A DNA stretch of 64,000 bases from Fusarium oxysporum f. sp. lycopersici 4287 (taxonomy: Eukaryota > Ascomycota > Sordariomycetes > Hypocreales > Nectriaceae), in NCBI RefSeq assembly GCF_000149955.1, contig NC_030986.1, positions 2,977,185 to 3,041,184 on the forward strand, written 5' to 3'. The position numbers were made by a program, and so were the translations under genes. The notes beneath the pieces are model-generated. The model searched no databases, was not told the origin of the DNA, and saw nothing but the letters and a program-made list of their open reading frames with translations. Each line of letters starts with the position of its first letter. Position 1 is the stretch's first letter. Positions 24,640 to 38,611 of the stretch are shown in pieces.

Positions 24640-26379
24640 TCTTGCGCTTGAGCCTGCGCGCTGGGCGCGGGCCGAGCTCACGCTTGGTCGATCCCGAACG
24701 GTGGGATGACTGGAGCTGGCCCTCCGCTGGGGATTGTTGTCGGAGTTGTAAGCGTAGGCGTATGCGGATGTGGGAGGTGAGTGGGAGGTATATGTTGTGA
24801 GTAAGCGGTTTGTCGGCGGAGGACGCTGGTTCGTGGGGTTCGTCAGGGTCACAGTGCTTTAGCGAACGACTCAAGGTGTGAGAAAAGGTGGTTGTATTTG
24901 ATGCAATGTATTGGTTTGCTGATATCTTGATCGTCTCGATAGTCGTAGTGAGACGGTCGGCATATCGCCACCAAGAAGGTAGTGGAGTTAGAAAGAGCAG
25001 TGATGTAGCTGTCGCGAAGAGTGGATATGTGTTAATATATAAGTCGACATGCGATGTTTAAGTTTAGAGCTGAAGATGGGGGCAGTCAAGTTTAATGGAC
25101 TGCATGTGCGCAATAATCAACTAATCAAAGCAACAGAAAGAGAAACAAGGTAGTAGATAACGTCAAGGTCGTGTGAGAAGGGGCTGGAGGTGGGCTTATC
25201 ATTCTAGACTCAGAGGGAGTAATACAGTCGGTGACAGTTGCTTGGCGTTGAACGACCCCCAATGGGCAAAGGGATCCTTGGTATCAGATCAAATCATCTT
25301 CTGACCACTTACAGCAAATGCTAATCCGAAGTCAACTAAGACGCCACTGAGATCGAGCTGTCAAACGCCCCGAGCGTTGAGGAATAACCACGGGCATTGG
25401 TGGAGAGGGACCGAGGTGACGCTATTGCAGTGGAGGTGGGGAGCTTTAGAACGTCTAGAGTGAGTCGTTGTAACGCTGTAACGCCTTTTGGCTGGACCCC
25501 CCCCGCACGCTGAAGTTACCGCCTGGACCATGCTGCCGGGTTCTGTCTGTCTGTGCATCCGATCAGTCTTGAAAGAATACGTAAAGAATTGAAGATGTGG
25601 ATTCACTACTCGGTATCGAAAATGGTGGATTCTATCTTAGATCTCCGAGAGACAAAACACCAGATTTTGGTCAGTATACATACACCATGGCCCAATGCAA
25701 TATCGAAAATAAATCACAAGCTAAGGTAAGGTAATCCTTCAAAACCAACAGCAGCAACCCCTGTCTTCCCAAGCAACCCACCTAAACCATCTCCAGCAGG
25801 TGCATTCATCACTAAGTTTGACTATCACACTCCCGTCCCTCCCTCTTCCATTTCAATTCAGCCCTGATACGAGGACCCTTCCATCCATCGGCTAACTGCG
25901 TCTCCCCTCTTCTCGGTCCCGACAAAAGGAAATCCCCTTGTTCTACCTCACGTTCTAGCCCTCACGAGTCCCGATTCATAGATACGATAATCCAGGGCCT
26001 ATCGCAAACACAATCACATGCCAAGAACAAAAACACGGGGAAGCGGATCCTTTCCTATCTGTCTCCTTGTTCTTGCTCGTCAAATAGACAAGCACAAGCC
26101 CGTAATCCATCGAACCATATTTTTCGAGATCGTCACAACCCTGCCTTCCTTGAAGCTTGGACCAGAAAGGCAGCTGCAAAGCCACGAAAAGAGTATCTGT
26201 CTTGACCAGAAGGGACATTTGAGACAAGAAATTCAGTACCAAGGCTTCAGGCTTCTATTCATGCTCAAACAGTATGATATATCAAATAAATGCTACATAC
26301 GCTCAACGCAACTTCGCCACCCTGCATCACTTAAGCTTATTCACAGCATCCAATCACCGCACCCACGGTATCAGCTGCT
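24640..26379. other. intergenic: permease promoter and mannosidase 3' region
   Basis: The permease promoter and leader occupy the left side; an AT-rich box (TTAATATATAAG near 25032-25043) could be its TATA element. A 121-codon frame at 26018-26383 (plus) is antisense to the mannosidase end and has no family features. A run of eight C lies at 25497-25504. No gene supported. Confidence 0.5.
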
Positions 26380-28565
<2,186 letters not shown>

Positions 28566-29424
28566 TGACTTGGTGTTTTCATTTCTAGGTGGGACTAGCC
28601 AGTAGAGTGAGGGCAAATGACTCGAAAAGACGCTAGAATTCACAGTGCAAGATAGGACAAGAACTAGTATGTACAGGTCGCAAGCAAGGAAGCAGTTGAC
28701 GAAGAACGTGGCAAGAAAAGTCTCAAGCTTGAGACGAAACAACCAGAGCCAATAAAGGACAGAAATACAGACAGAACCGAAATCAGGAGCTTGGGGTAGC
28801 TTTTACTTTACGGCACGCGACCAGGGTTATACAAAAGGTGTCGTTTGCGATTGTGACACCAACTCTCGGTCAAGTTTAGCGCCCTGGCCCGAGCACTCGG
28901 ACCTAGCAATTCCGTTTCCCTTTTATATTGCGAAACCAAATCGTTACAACTTGAATCACTACCTATTGTATGACTTATTTGAAGTCATTGTAATGGCAGA
29001 AGCAGACTTGACTAATGATGTCATCGCATGAGCTGCCATCAGTCGAATCTTATGTTATTTATGAGTTGCAGTGGGAGAGCAAAGTAATCGTGGTTGATGA
29101 TGTGAAAGTGTTTCCTTTTTTTTATGTGACATCAAGTACAACTCTAACCTTTTGACTTCTTACCGGTACCGTCGGTAGTCCCTAGAAACAAATAAATAGG
29201 TACCTTCACAAATCAAAGCTTACATGAATGTTACATCCAACCAAATATAGTCCTGTCAAACAATCATGCTGTGCTAGATCTAAGCACTAAAATTACCACC
29301 AGCTTAGGTACGTGGACCCTTCGCACCTAAAATAACGGCACGTGGAAGTGATACCCAACTCAATCACAAACTTCACCTCTGATATCAAAACTCTCCAGAC
29401 CTCGACCACAATAATCCAGTCGGA
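28566..29424. other. divergent promoter region (mannosidase / ATG10)
   Basis: About 860 bases between two divergent starts. I see no further gene or clear regulatory motif. Confidence 0.6.
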
Positions 29425-30280
29425 ATGGCTATTGAAAACTTCCCTTCTCTTACCGCGGAAGAGTTCTCAGAAGCATGCCATCACCTTGACAGACAATACT
29501 GCCAAGCGTCTTTGGGCCCCCAACGAGCACGGTGGAAGCTGAGGCTCTGCAATGCTCTTTGCACAGACTTCGCCTATGGTGGGGGTTTCACAACATATAT
29601 CCAAATAAGGCGGCCTCTCGAGTTTGATCTGGATCATGGAGATCTTTCACTAGATTTGGATGGATTCTCCTTCTCAGACAACAAAACGCATGTACCAATA
29701 GGTGGGGATAAGGACATGTTAGATGCTGAAGAAGCAGACGAGGTAACTTATCTTCAATATAATATCTTCCAAATGTTGAAATTCGTCTTAAAGATTATGA
29801 CAGGCCGCTCTAATCAGACAACGAACTCGCCCAGAAGTTGCCATGGTGGAGTATGAAATTCACCTTCACCCCACGTATCGTGTGCCATGTCTATGGTTCA
29901 ATCTACGCAACCTACCTGCCGATGAGCCAGCATTCAACATTGACACTGTCTTTCGCCGCCTTGTACCAGACGAGTACAAGGCCGGGCTTCGGGCACTGGG
30001 CAATGTAGGCGGTATTTCGGCCGATGTACGTTTTCTGGGGAGAGCTGTTTGCACAAGTCAATTTCAAGATTCTGGGTATCGTCAAGATTGGTCGGCCTAA
30101 CTAACATCTTGCTCACAGCACCACCCTATCACGGGCGTCCCATCCTTCTTTGTCCACCCCTGCTTGCTGGGAGACGCAATTTCCAAATTCGAGTGCGACA
30201 GGACGAACTATCTCATGATATGGCTCGGACTTGTAGGAGGTTGCGTAGGGCTATGGGTCCCTAAAGAAATGGCAATGTAG
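29425..30280 (+). CDS. ATG10: autophagy E2-like enzyme Atg10
   Basis: Transfers Atg12 from Atg7 to Atg5 in the cytosol during autophagosome formation. Three exons join in phase 0: 29425-29742, 29804-30025 and 30119-30280, giving 233 residues. The family signature HHPITGVPSFFVHPC stands at the start of exon 3; its last residue, Cys195, is the expected thioester cysteine. The block HLHPTYRVPCLWFNLRNLP is also typical. The protein ends MIWLGLVGGCVGLWVPKEMAM, which is the usual short C-terminal strand/helix region. The stop lies 60 bases from the convergent snRNP gene, so the 3' regions probably overlap. Confidence 0.92.
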
Positions 30281-30340
30281 TAGCGTATCGATTGCGTCTC
30301 TCAGAAATGTCGCCGACCTTCATGGGTTCATTCTTGCTCA

Positions 30341-31061
30341 TCAATCATCATCACTGTCCTCCTCCATGGCAACATCCGAATCACTATCCTCATCGTCACG
30401 GGTTCGCTTCTGTCCTCGGCCACCTGGTGTATCGGCGTCTTCCATAACGTGGTCCGCATTCGCAGCAGGCTTCGCAGGAAGACCAGAGCCGGGCGTCGGT
30501 GCCGGCGCTGAACCGGGAGGGGGAGCGTTGAAGATGCTCTGTTGCAGTTCAGTCTGCTCGACGTTGGTGGCACCTGCGACATTAGGGATCTTGAAAGTGC
30601 CGTCGAGTTTAGCCACAAAGTTGGACTTGGACTTCGCATATTGTATTTTCTAGCGAACGAGTTAGACTGATTCCACCACCACGGAAAGGCTCCACTGACC
30701 AAGTCGCGACCGAGGAATGCTTGTCCCTCTAGAGATCTCATAGCTTGTGTAGCAGACTGAACATCCCGAAATACGATATGGGCCTGACCGCGCATCTTCA
30801 TTGTCTTAAGAGCGACAACGTCGAGGACAGGTCCGTATGTGGAGAAGAGAAGGTAGAGGGCGGTTCGCAGGTCGGCTTTCTGGATTTTCGAGGATGGGAG
30901 ATTCGTTACGTAGAGACTGAGGAGTCAGAACGACTTGAGATGGTGCAGGGCAGCGCAGGGCAGTAAAAGACTCACGTTTGATTAGGAGGAATAGGTTGAA
31001 CCTTGGCTGGTAAAGATGCGTTTGGTTGAAGACCACGAGGCGCGGTTGTTACAGCGGCCAT
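30341..31061 (-). CDS. U2 snRNP B''/U1A-type RNA-binding protein
   Basis: Nuclear spliceosomal protein that binds a U2 (or U1) snRNA stem-loop. Exons are 31061-30976, 30916-30700 and 30649-30341, giving 203 residues. One RRM is clear, with RNP2 LYVTNL and RNP1 RGQAHIVF, and KIQYAKSKS after the last strand, which is the family's conserved continuation. The C-terminal half is low-complexity (Pro/Ala-rich) and ends in a very acidic tail (DSDSDVAMEEDSDDD). The vertebrate second RRM is absent, as is common in fungi. Intron 2 has the weaker donor GTCAGT. It shares a 413-bp divergent region with ARPC1. Confidence 0.9.
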
Positions 31062-31474
31062 TGTGGTAGTTGAACAGACGTCGGTGGTTCTATGTTGATA
31101 ATCGATGTGTCGCAATCGAAAGTTCGGCACTTTTCCGGTGCTGCTTATACCAAGACTGTGGTATTGATAATGGGCGCAATTGGATTCCAAGATATCGATA
31201 TTCGGCGGTGTTGATGGATTGGAGATTTTTCGCCGAGCCTAGAATTGCCAGCCTCGCACTACAAGACAAGCACAGCCGCTGTGGCCCAAGCTTGCCTACC
31301 CTACCATCCACTGGCTGGAGCTTCAGCACTACGTAACCCCCCACCCCCACCGCCAACTTGGAGCCTAGACATAGATCGTCAGCACCCAATTCAACACGGC
31401 CTTTCTTACTCCTATACTCTCAATCAGCTTCAAAGCGATAGTAGAGAGCTACTCCTATCGTGAATAACATCAGT
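31062..31474. promoter_or_regulatory. shared divergent promoter (snRNP protein / ARPC1)
   Basis: 413 bases separate the two start codons, so both promoters and leaders must fit here. No TATA box stands out; a C-rich stretch (CCCCCACCCCCACC) lies near 31340. Confidence 0.6.
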
Positions 31475-32677
31475 ATGGCCGCCCCCGAAGTCCACCACCT
31501 CTTCCACCACCCCATCGCCGATCACTCCTTCTCGGCCGATCACTCCGTCCTCGCTGTCGCTCGAGACACTGCTGTCGAGCTCTATGGCAAGGTTGGCAAT
31601 GCCTTTAAGCTAAAAGACGAGCTCAAGGGCCATGACAAGACGGTCACTAGTGTCGATATTGCTCCCAACAGTGGACGTATCGTTACTTGCTCTCAAGGTT
31701 AGTCTCCGTGGAGTTACCCCTATGTAGTGTCTCGTTCAGTACCTTACATGATAACCAGATCGTAACGCTCTGGTCTGGGAGCCATCCCCGACTGGTTATA
31801 AGCCTACTTTGGTCCTTCTTCGAATCAGCCGGGCTGCTACCTTTGTCCGATGGTCTCCCTCTGAGAACAAGTTCGCCGTGGGATCCGGCGATCGCGTCAT
31901 TGCCGTCTGCTACTTCGAAGAGGAGAACGACTGGTGGGTGTCTAAGCACCTGAAGAAGCCCATCCGCAGCACCATTACCAGCGTTGCTTGGCACCCCAAC
32001 TCTGTTCTCCTGGCTGCTGGATCCACTGATGCTCACGCCAGAGTCTTCTCCGCCTTCATCAAGGGTATGGACTCCCGTCCTCCTCCTGGAGTCTGGGGCG
32101 AGCGACTCCCTTTCAACACCGTTTGTGGGGAGTTCTTGAACAACTCGGCTGGATGGGTGCACTCTGTCTCTTTTTCTCCAAGCGGAGACAGTCTTGCATT
32201 CGCGGCGCATGATAGTAGCATCACTGTCGTCTACCCGTCCGGCCCTGAGCAGCCTCCTCGTGCAGTTGTCACCGTCTCCACTCAGCAGCTTCCTTTCAAG
32301 AGTCTGATCTGGACCAGCGAAGATGAGATTATTGCTGCCGGTTACGACTGCGAGGCTTTCCGCTTCCAAGGTGGTGAGGCAGGCTGGCAGCTAGCTGGTG
32401 CTATTGAGCAGAAGGGCCGTCCTGGTCTGGGCGAGCACCGTGAGGAATCTGCTTTGAACATGTTCAGACAAATGGATCTCAAGGGCAAGGCTAAGGATGA
32501 TACTCAACTTAAGACTATCCACCAAAATACCATCAGCACCGTCAGGCCTTTCGAAACCTCTGGTGACCGCGTCACCAAGTTCAGCAGTAAGTACAAAGTC
32601 GTACCTATAAGTTGCGTAAACTGACACAGATTGTAGCAAGCGGCGTCGATGGCAGAGTTGTGGTATGGAGCACTTAG
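31475..32677 (+). CDS. ARC40: Arp2/3 complex subunit 1 (ARPC1/Arc40), WD40
   Basis: Subunit of the actin-nucleating Arp2/3 complex at cortical actin patches and endocytic sites. Exons 31475-31697, 31759-32586 and 32637-32677 give 363 residues, the family length. WD40 blades are visible (HDKTVTSVDIAPNSGRIVTC, DRNALVW, PIRSTITSVAWHPNSVLLAA, GWVHSVSFSPSGDSLAFAAH, IWTSEDEIIAAGYDC), with the last blade, SGVDGRVVVWST, completed by a 41-nt exon. The typical exposed insertion near MDSRPPPGVWGERLPFNTVCGE is present. ATG 31475 begins MAAPEVHHLFHHPIADHSF, as in other fungi; the GTG further upstream is not needed. Confidence 0.95.
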
Positions 32678-33243
32678 ATAGCTTGAATAAACAATATATA
32701 CTGCTGCTAGAAAGCGGGCAGATTACATGGTAACTTGCCATTGGTCTACAAACTTCATACCTCCCACAGACACCACTGGCTTTGATTTATATCGGGCGTT
32801 TGCAGTACTTTATGTATCGTGTGTACTCAGAAGAAAGTCTCTTTGTAAAGTCTTGATGTACTTCTCGATCCTTACCCCCCATTAGGTAGATCCTAACTTA
32901 CTACTTATCCAACAACTCAGGCATTTACGAGGCCTCATAAGACACACCGTCTGTTTGCTCCAGAACTTCCAACCTCAGTAATACCAAGCCACCTATAATG
33001 ATCATTTCTCATGGTACGTATCTCTGATGCAAGTCAAGTGGCTAGCAATAAACTTTCTTCGCTTTAATATCCGTCAAAATTCGGCAGCACCGTCCCCACA
33101 CGGAGACTGGTTTGATGGTTTTGTGGCAATAGGACCACTTTATCCCCAAAGACTCACAATTCTCACGGATTCCGAAGTAATGCAGAATTGTTTTCATCAA
33201 GTTCTATTTTGTCGCGGGCCTTGGCTTTGCTTAGATTTTGCCT
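32678..33243. other. convergent intergenic region
   Basis: 3' ends of ARPC1 (plus) and the RidA gene (minus). Nothing further seen. Confidence 0.6.
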
Positions 33244-33901
33244 CTATGGAAGAGCAATGACCTCAATCTCCACATCAACGTTCTTGGGAAGAGTCTTGAC
33301 AGCCACACAGCTGCGGGCAGGCTTGTGCGAAAACCACTTCTCATACTCGGTGTTGATTTCCTAGAAGTTGTCAGTAACTGAATGGAAGATTGGCCTTGCT
33401 GAGGCACTGACAGCGAAGTAGGACATGTCAGAGATGAAGACTGTAGTCTTGACCACCTTGGAAATAGACGAGCCTGCCGCCTCAACAACAGCCTGGACAT
33501 TCTTGCAGGCCTGGCGGGTCTGCTCGGTGATACCTTGGACCATCTCACCCTCGGGCGTAAGAGGAATCTGGCCAGAGCAGTAGATCATGTTGGGGGTCTT
33601 GATGGCTTGAGACTGGTTTGAAATATCATGAGTGTTGGTTTTGTCAGTGAGGGGTAGCTTAACATACGTAAGGGCCAAGGGCTTCGATACTGTCAGTAAA
33701 GGTTTACCAGAAATTGAATCCATACAACTTACCCGCAGGGGCGTCCTTGGTGAAAACGATCTGCTGGTCGGAAGACATTGTCGATTGGTGTCTGGTTGAA
33801 CGTGTGAACTTGGCTGACGCTACGATATGCTGGCGGGGAATTGTCCGGATGGAAGAGGTGATAAAGCGTGAAGCTCTGCGCGCAATGGGAGAAAATGACA
33901 T
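33244..33901 (-). CDS. MMF1: mitochondrial RidA/YjgF-family imine deaminase (Mmf1-like)
   Basis: The family hydrolyses reactive enamine/imine products of PLP enzymes and protects mitochondrial metabolism and branched-chain amino-acid synthesis. Four exons join in phase: 33901-33733, 33681-33668, 33612-33412 and 33360-33244, giving 166 residues. Exon 2 is only 14 nt and encodes part of ALGPY, which with the next exon makes the family signature [34 protein letters not shown] and the C-terminal KPARSCVAV, with the conserved Arg144, are all present. About 40 N-terminal residues, rich in Arg and Ser and lacking acids ([17 protein letters not shown]), look like a mitochondrial presequence. A second ATG (MSSDQQ) could give a cytosolic form. 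Confidence 0.93.
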
Positions 33902-35433
33902 GGCAGGAAAAGACTGACAATTGTGATTATCGACGTACCTAGAGTAAGGAGAATGATCAAATTGGAGTCTCAGAGCTGAGGTTGTGTTGAGTTAGTTTCC
34001 AAGGGGTTCAAGTAAGCTTTGGTTGCCGTGTTTTGAACGAGAGCTCCGGAGGTTCGGTGAGTACTCGGAGGGGTAAACCGAAGCTAGCCAATGGAAAGCA
34101 CCTTGAGAGAATGGATTGGACTTGGTTGTATCTGGTCAATTGCTACAGGTACATAAAATCAGTTAATTTACTGCTGCTGAGCTCCGTTGATCGGCTAACT
34201 TGTGGTAGGTCTGGCGACCTCTCCGGGCCGCCCCGCATTGCGCCCTCCGGAGACGGCGGCCGAGGAGCGTTTGGAAGAGCTCTGAACATGAGTTTTCTCT
34301 TGGGAGCTCTATTATTATTATAGCTATTGCGGTATGTAATTCAAGAGGTAAAGTCAGAGGACGGCGTGGTGCTGTCTCATCTTTGTTGTTTGGTTATTGA
34401 CATGAAGCCACGGCGTCTGGATGTTGGACGTGTTGCATATATCGCAGTGTTTGTTCAGGAGCTCGATGGAAATGCTTTGACAAACAGACTTATAGTACAG
34501 GTTTGAACAAAAGGGGTCTCTATTGATGTTCTATTCAACACCAGAAGAAGGATAGTTAGTTGTCTGTTGCAAGTGCAGCTTCACTGGTCTCTTTGTGCTT
34601 TGCCACCAACTCAAGTGTCAACGTGACAAACGACGACGGCAATCAAACAGTCTACGAGAGAGTTTGTACTCCACTTGTGAAAAATCCACGATGTTCGAAG
34701 CATTTGTGTTCAATTGAAAGTCGGGATTGGCGGTCAAGCAGTAATCACAATCCAATCGACCACCGTATGCTTTCAGCCCTGTTGTTGAGCATCTCCAAAA
34801 CCGGCATCATCAGCAAAGCTTGGCCGAAGTCAGAGACAGTGAATTCCCACTGAAGCTAAAACACGCCGGGACCCAATTGGTTCCCGTAGCTCCTTATTCA
34901 CTCCCCTTGAGAACATCCAACTGTTAGCAGCTTCAGCTGTCAAGTGGCTGAGAGCTAACACAAGTGGGGTCTTACCCCTGCGTCCATCCCATCTAGCCCA
35001 GACTCCTCCAGTGACAGGGGTAAAAAAAGGCAAGCTGGCCAGGTTGTCCTCGACGCCAGAAGCATCAACTTGATCCCATAACTTCAACCACAGGGAGGTT
35101 TCTCTTTTTAATCAATCGCCCCTTTTTCTTTCCTTTCTTTTTATTTTGTGAAACTTCTCGATTGAGGTGGTAATTGCTTCTGGCAGCTACCTCTACTTGC
35201 TCTTCTATCGTTCCTTTGTTCACCTATTTCTTCTTCTCTTCTACAAATCACTTGGTGTAACCAGGGCACTACTATCTAACCCCTGAGGTAAGCCTGAGAC
35301 CTACGGTTCCTCTGAATCGTTTGTGAGACGTGGTTGTTTCTCTGCATATTTCATGTCATTTTATTTTCTTATATATACGTCTATAAGGTCTTTAACTGAT
35401 TGTCGCATCTGTAGCTTACGGCCACCTTCAATC
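33902..35433. other. divergent intergenic region, GC-rich patch, PMT4 leader
   Basis: Contains the promoters of the RidA gene (minus) and PMT4 (plus). A GC-rich patch at about 34215-34265 has complementary arms (CTCCGG and CCGGAG). The right end is a pyrimidine-rich PMT4 leader with a likely 5' untranslated intron. No gene supported. Confidence 0.55.
35288..35414 (+). other. probable 5' UTR intron of PMT4
   Basis: Donor GTAAGC at 35288, branch-like TTAACTGAT, and acceptor CTGTAG ending at 35414, twenty bases before the PMT4 ATG. Removing it eliminates an in-frame upstream ATG at 35353 that would otherwise add an atypical N-terminal extension. Confidence 0.55.
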
Positions 35434-37854
35434 ATGGCTCGAAGCTCCACGCCGCAGGGCAGCCTGCGACAGAGGGGCGCGCCATCAAAGAAGCCCTTCG
35501 AAGAAGACTCTTTCGATCCTAATATCGAGCTTGACAAGCTTGCCAAGGCTGGCGCTCAGCGAGCCGCTGCCCAGAGCGAGACTGAGTACAAGATTGGCCT
35601 TTTCCTCATCACTATCTTGTCCTTCGTTACTCGATTCTGGGGTATCAGCCATCCGAACGAGGTTGTCTTTGACGAGGTGCACTTTGGAAAGGTAAGCACG
35701 ACTGGATTCACTAGTATTCGATGCTATAGCTAACCGCTGCTTGATAGTTCGCCTCATACTACCTCGAGCGAACCTACTTTTTCGATGTCCACCCTCCCTT
35801 CGGCAAGCTTCTCTTCGCCTTTGTCGGCTGGCTCGTTGGCTACGATGGTAACTTCCACTTCGAGAACATCGGCGACTCCTACATTGCGAATAAAGTTCCT
35901 TATGTCGCGTACCGAGCTCTCCCCGCTACTCTAGGTGCTTTGACTGTCTCGGTCACATATCTCATCATGTGGGAATCTGGCTACAGCCTTCCCGCTTGCA
36001 TCCTCGCCGCTGGTCTTGTCCTCCTCGACAATGCCCACATCGGCCAGACCCGACTCATCCTCCTAGATGCTACTTTGGTCCTCGCCATGGCCTGCAGTCT
36101 CCTCTTCTACATCAAGTGGTACAAGCTCCGACATGAGCCTTTCTCCCGAAAGTGGTGGAAGTGGCTCATCCTTACCGGATTTGCTCTGTCTTGCGATATC
36201 TCGGTCAAGTACGTTGGTGTATTTGCCTTCGTTACCATTGGCTCTGCCGTTGTTATTGACCTCTGGGACCTCCTTAACATTAACCGACCTGGTGGTGCCA
36301 TCAGCCTGCAGGAATTTACCAAGCACTTTGCCGCTCGGGCTTTTGGTCTGATCATCATGCCTTTCTTGTTCTACCTCTTCTGGTTCCAGGTTCACTTTGC
36401 CGTTCTCTACCGATCCGGTCCTGGTGATGATTTCATGACTCCTGAATTCCAGGAGACCCTGAGCGACAACGTTATGCTGGCCAATTCGATCGACATTCAG
36501 TACTATGACCAGATCACAATTCGACACAAGGAGACCAAGACATACCTTCACAGTCATGAGGACCGTTACCCTCTCCGATACGATGATGGCCGTGTTTCGT
36601 CCCAGGGCCAGCAGATCACTGGTTACCCTTACAACGACACCAACAACTACTGGGAGATTCTGCCCGCCAATAACGATAAGCAGATTGGCCGCATTGTCAA
36701 GAACCACGAACTGGTTCGCCTTCGCCACGTTGGAACCGACAAGATTTTACTCTCCCACGATGTCGCTTCTCCTTACTACCCCACCAACCAGGAATTCACT
36801 GCTGTTACTCCCGAGGAGGCTTTCGGCAAGCGTGAGAAGGACACTCTTTTCGAGGTCCGAATCGAGCACGGCAAGAAGAACCAGAACTTCAAGACTGTCG
36901 CTGGCCACTTCAAGCTCATTCACAACCCAAGCAAGGTTGCCATGTGGACTCATACTAAGCCTCTCCCTGAGTGGGGTTACAAGCAGCAGGAGATCAACGG
37001 AAACAAGCAGATTGCGCCCAGCTCCAACGTTTGGATCGCTGAGGACATTCCCTCTCTGCCTGCTGACCACCCTCGTCGTCAGAAGCCTGAGCGCAAGGTC
37101 AAGTCTCTGCCCTTCCTCCAGAAGTGGTTCGAGCTCCAGCGCGCCATGTTCTACCATAACAGCAAGCTTACCAGCAGCCACCCTTATGCTAGCCACCCTT
37201 ATCAGTGGCCTTTCCTGCTCCGTGGTGTGAGCTTCTGGACTCAGAGCGAGACGCGCCAACAGATCTACTTCTTGGGCAACCCGATTGGCTGGTGGCTCGC
37301 TAGCAGCCTTCTCGCTGTTTATGCCGGTATTCTTCTCGCTGATCAGGTGTCTCTGCGCCGTGGTGTTGATGCTCTCGACCGCCGTAAGTCTTGTCGAAAT
37401 ACATCTTAAGAATTGATTTAGTAACGAAATTTTAGGAACTCGATCGCGCCTGTATAACTCTACCGGTTTCTTCTTCCTTGCTTGGGCTACTCATTACTTC
37501 CCGTTCTTCCTCATGGGACGACAACTTTTCTTGCATCATTACCTTCCAGCTCATCTTGCTTCTTGTCTTGTTGCTGGCGCTCTTCTTGAGTTCATCTTCA
37601 ACTCTGAAGCTCCTGAGGAGGTCACTATCAAGGACAAGAAGGGACCTGTTAGCCCCAGGCATCACGTCACCGCTCGTGAGCGCTTCGCCGGCCAGAGCAT
37701 GCTCGGTGCTTGGATTGCCTGTGGTGCTATTCTGTCTCTGATCATTGCTGGCTGGTACTTCTTCCTGCCTCTCACCTATGGTTACCCTGGTCTCTCCGTC
37801 GATGCCATTCTCCGAAGGAAGTGGCTAGGATATGACCTTCACTTTGCCAAATAG
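35434..37854 (+). CDS. PMT4: protein O-mannosyltransferase Pmt4
   Basis: ER membrane enzyme that transfers mannose from dolichyl-phosphate mannose to Ser/Thr of secretory and membrane proteins. Exons 35434-35691, 35748-37383 and 37436-37854 give 770 residues (GT39). VVFDEVHFGKFASYYLER and YFFDVHPPFGKLL are diagnostic of the PMT4 subfamily rather than PMT1 or PMT2 (PMT2 has VVWDEAHFG). The central MIR region carries YLHSHEDRYPLRYDDGRVSS, QQITGYPYNDTNNYWEILP and LRHVGTDKILLSHDVASPYY. The C-terminal block HYFPFFLMGRQLFLHHYLPA is also typical. Multiple hydrophobic segments flank the MIR domain. The start MARSSTPQGSLRQRG is favoured over the upstream ATG, which lies in a probable leader intron. 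Confidence 0.96.
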
Positions 37855-38341
37855 ACGGTGATGGGGTGGTTTGACCAATCTTGAGTTTGAAGATTCTTGG
37901 GTCGTCGAATTTCAAGTGGACATACCACTGGCATTTTTTCCATGAGACTCGGGTCGAGTTAATGAAGGCGTCATGACACTGATCATGACAAGATTAGTTA
38001 TGGGATATACCAGGTCGACGGAGGTTGGACCATAAGTGCCAGACAAAACCAATCTCCTGTATCTCTATATGATAAGATACGTGAAGGAAAATGTGTAACC
38101 TATTGAAAGCATAGAGAAGCTAATCTGTTATTTGATTGAACATTTGGACGCAATGCTCATCCATGAGTTGCATTTCTTAAGAACTAAAGTGTTCGTAAGC
38201 TCAGTGGGCTTTGGCAGGGGACCCCTGTGATGTGCTGAGACCTAGCCCCCAAATCGACGGGCAACCATGATGAACGACGGGAGTTGTTGGGTGTCCGTTC
38301 AAAGTGTTTCGATGCTGTTATAGAAAAGATTAGATTTTATC
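37855..38341. other. PMT4 3' region
   Basis: Contains the 3' untranslated region of PMT4. No gene or motif of note before the small minus-strand frame at 38342. Confidence 0.6.
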
Positions 38342-38611
38342 TCACACTACGCCATCACGCCCTCCAAGGACCCCTTTCGCCTGCGCCTCAATGACACTAT
38401 CCTTGGTAACCAGCAGCTCCCTACCTCGTCGAGGTGGCCACGGCAGGAAGCGGCTAATATTTTCCCTAGTAATGCCCTCCCCAGGACTCTCATCAATACA
38501 TATCCATCGATCTAGATCAGTCCTGAGGACAGTCATAACATTACAGTCATCAAGCTCTGGCGCACAAGTGATTGGAGGTAGGTCATTTGTTGCCATATTG
38601 AAATGAGGCAT
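38342..38611 (-). CDS. possible small protein, unknown
   Basis: A single ATG-started frame of 89 codons (or 84 from the second ATG, MATNDLPP). Its composition is protein-like, with an acidic N-terminal part including ELDDCNVMTVLRTDLDRWIC and a basic middle including RFLPWPPRRGRELLV. I recognise no family and see no signal peptide or membrane segment. It stands alone behind PMT4. It may be a real short gene, the last exon of a longer one, or a gene fragment. Confidence 0.35.
   Translation of the reverse strand: MPHFNMATNDLPPITCAPELDDCNVMTVLRTDLDRWICIDESPGEGITRENISRFLPWPPRRGRELLVTKDSVIEAQAKGVLGGRDGVV

Noticed and set aside
28566..28742. Hydrophobic N-terminal extension of the mannosidase
   Set aside because: Begins at TTG; the first ATG is 28565 and the enzyme already has its membrane anchor at residues 96-110.
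35323..35433. N-terminal extension of PMT4 from an upstream ATG at 35353
   Set aside because: That ATG lies in a probable 5' UTR intron (35288-35414), and the extension does not resemble Pmt4 proteins.
36063..37259. Long minus-strand frames opposite PMT4
   Set aside because: Mirror frames of a highly codon-biased gene; no independent signals.
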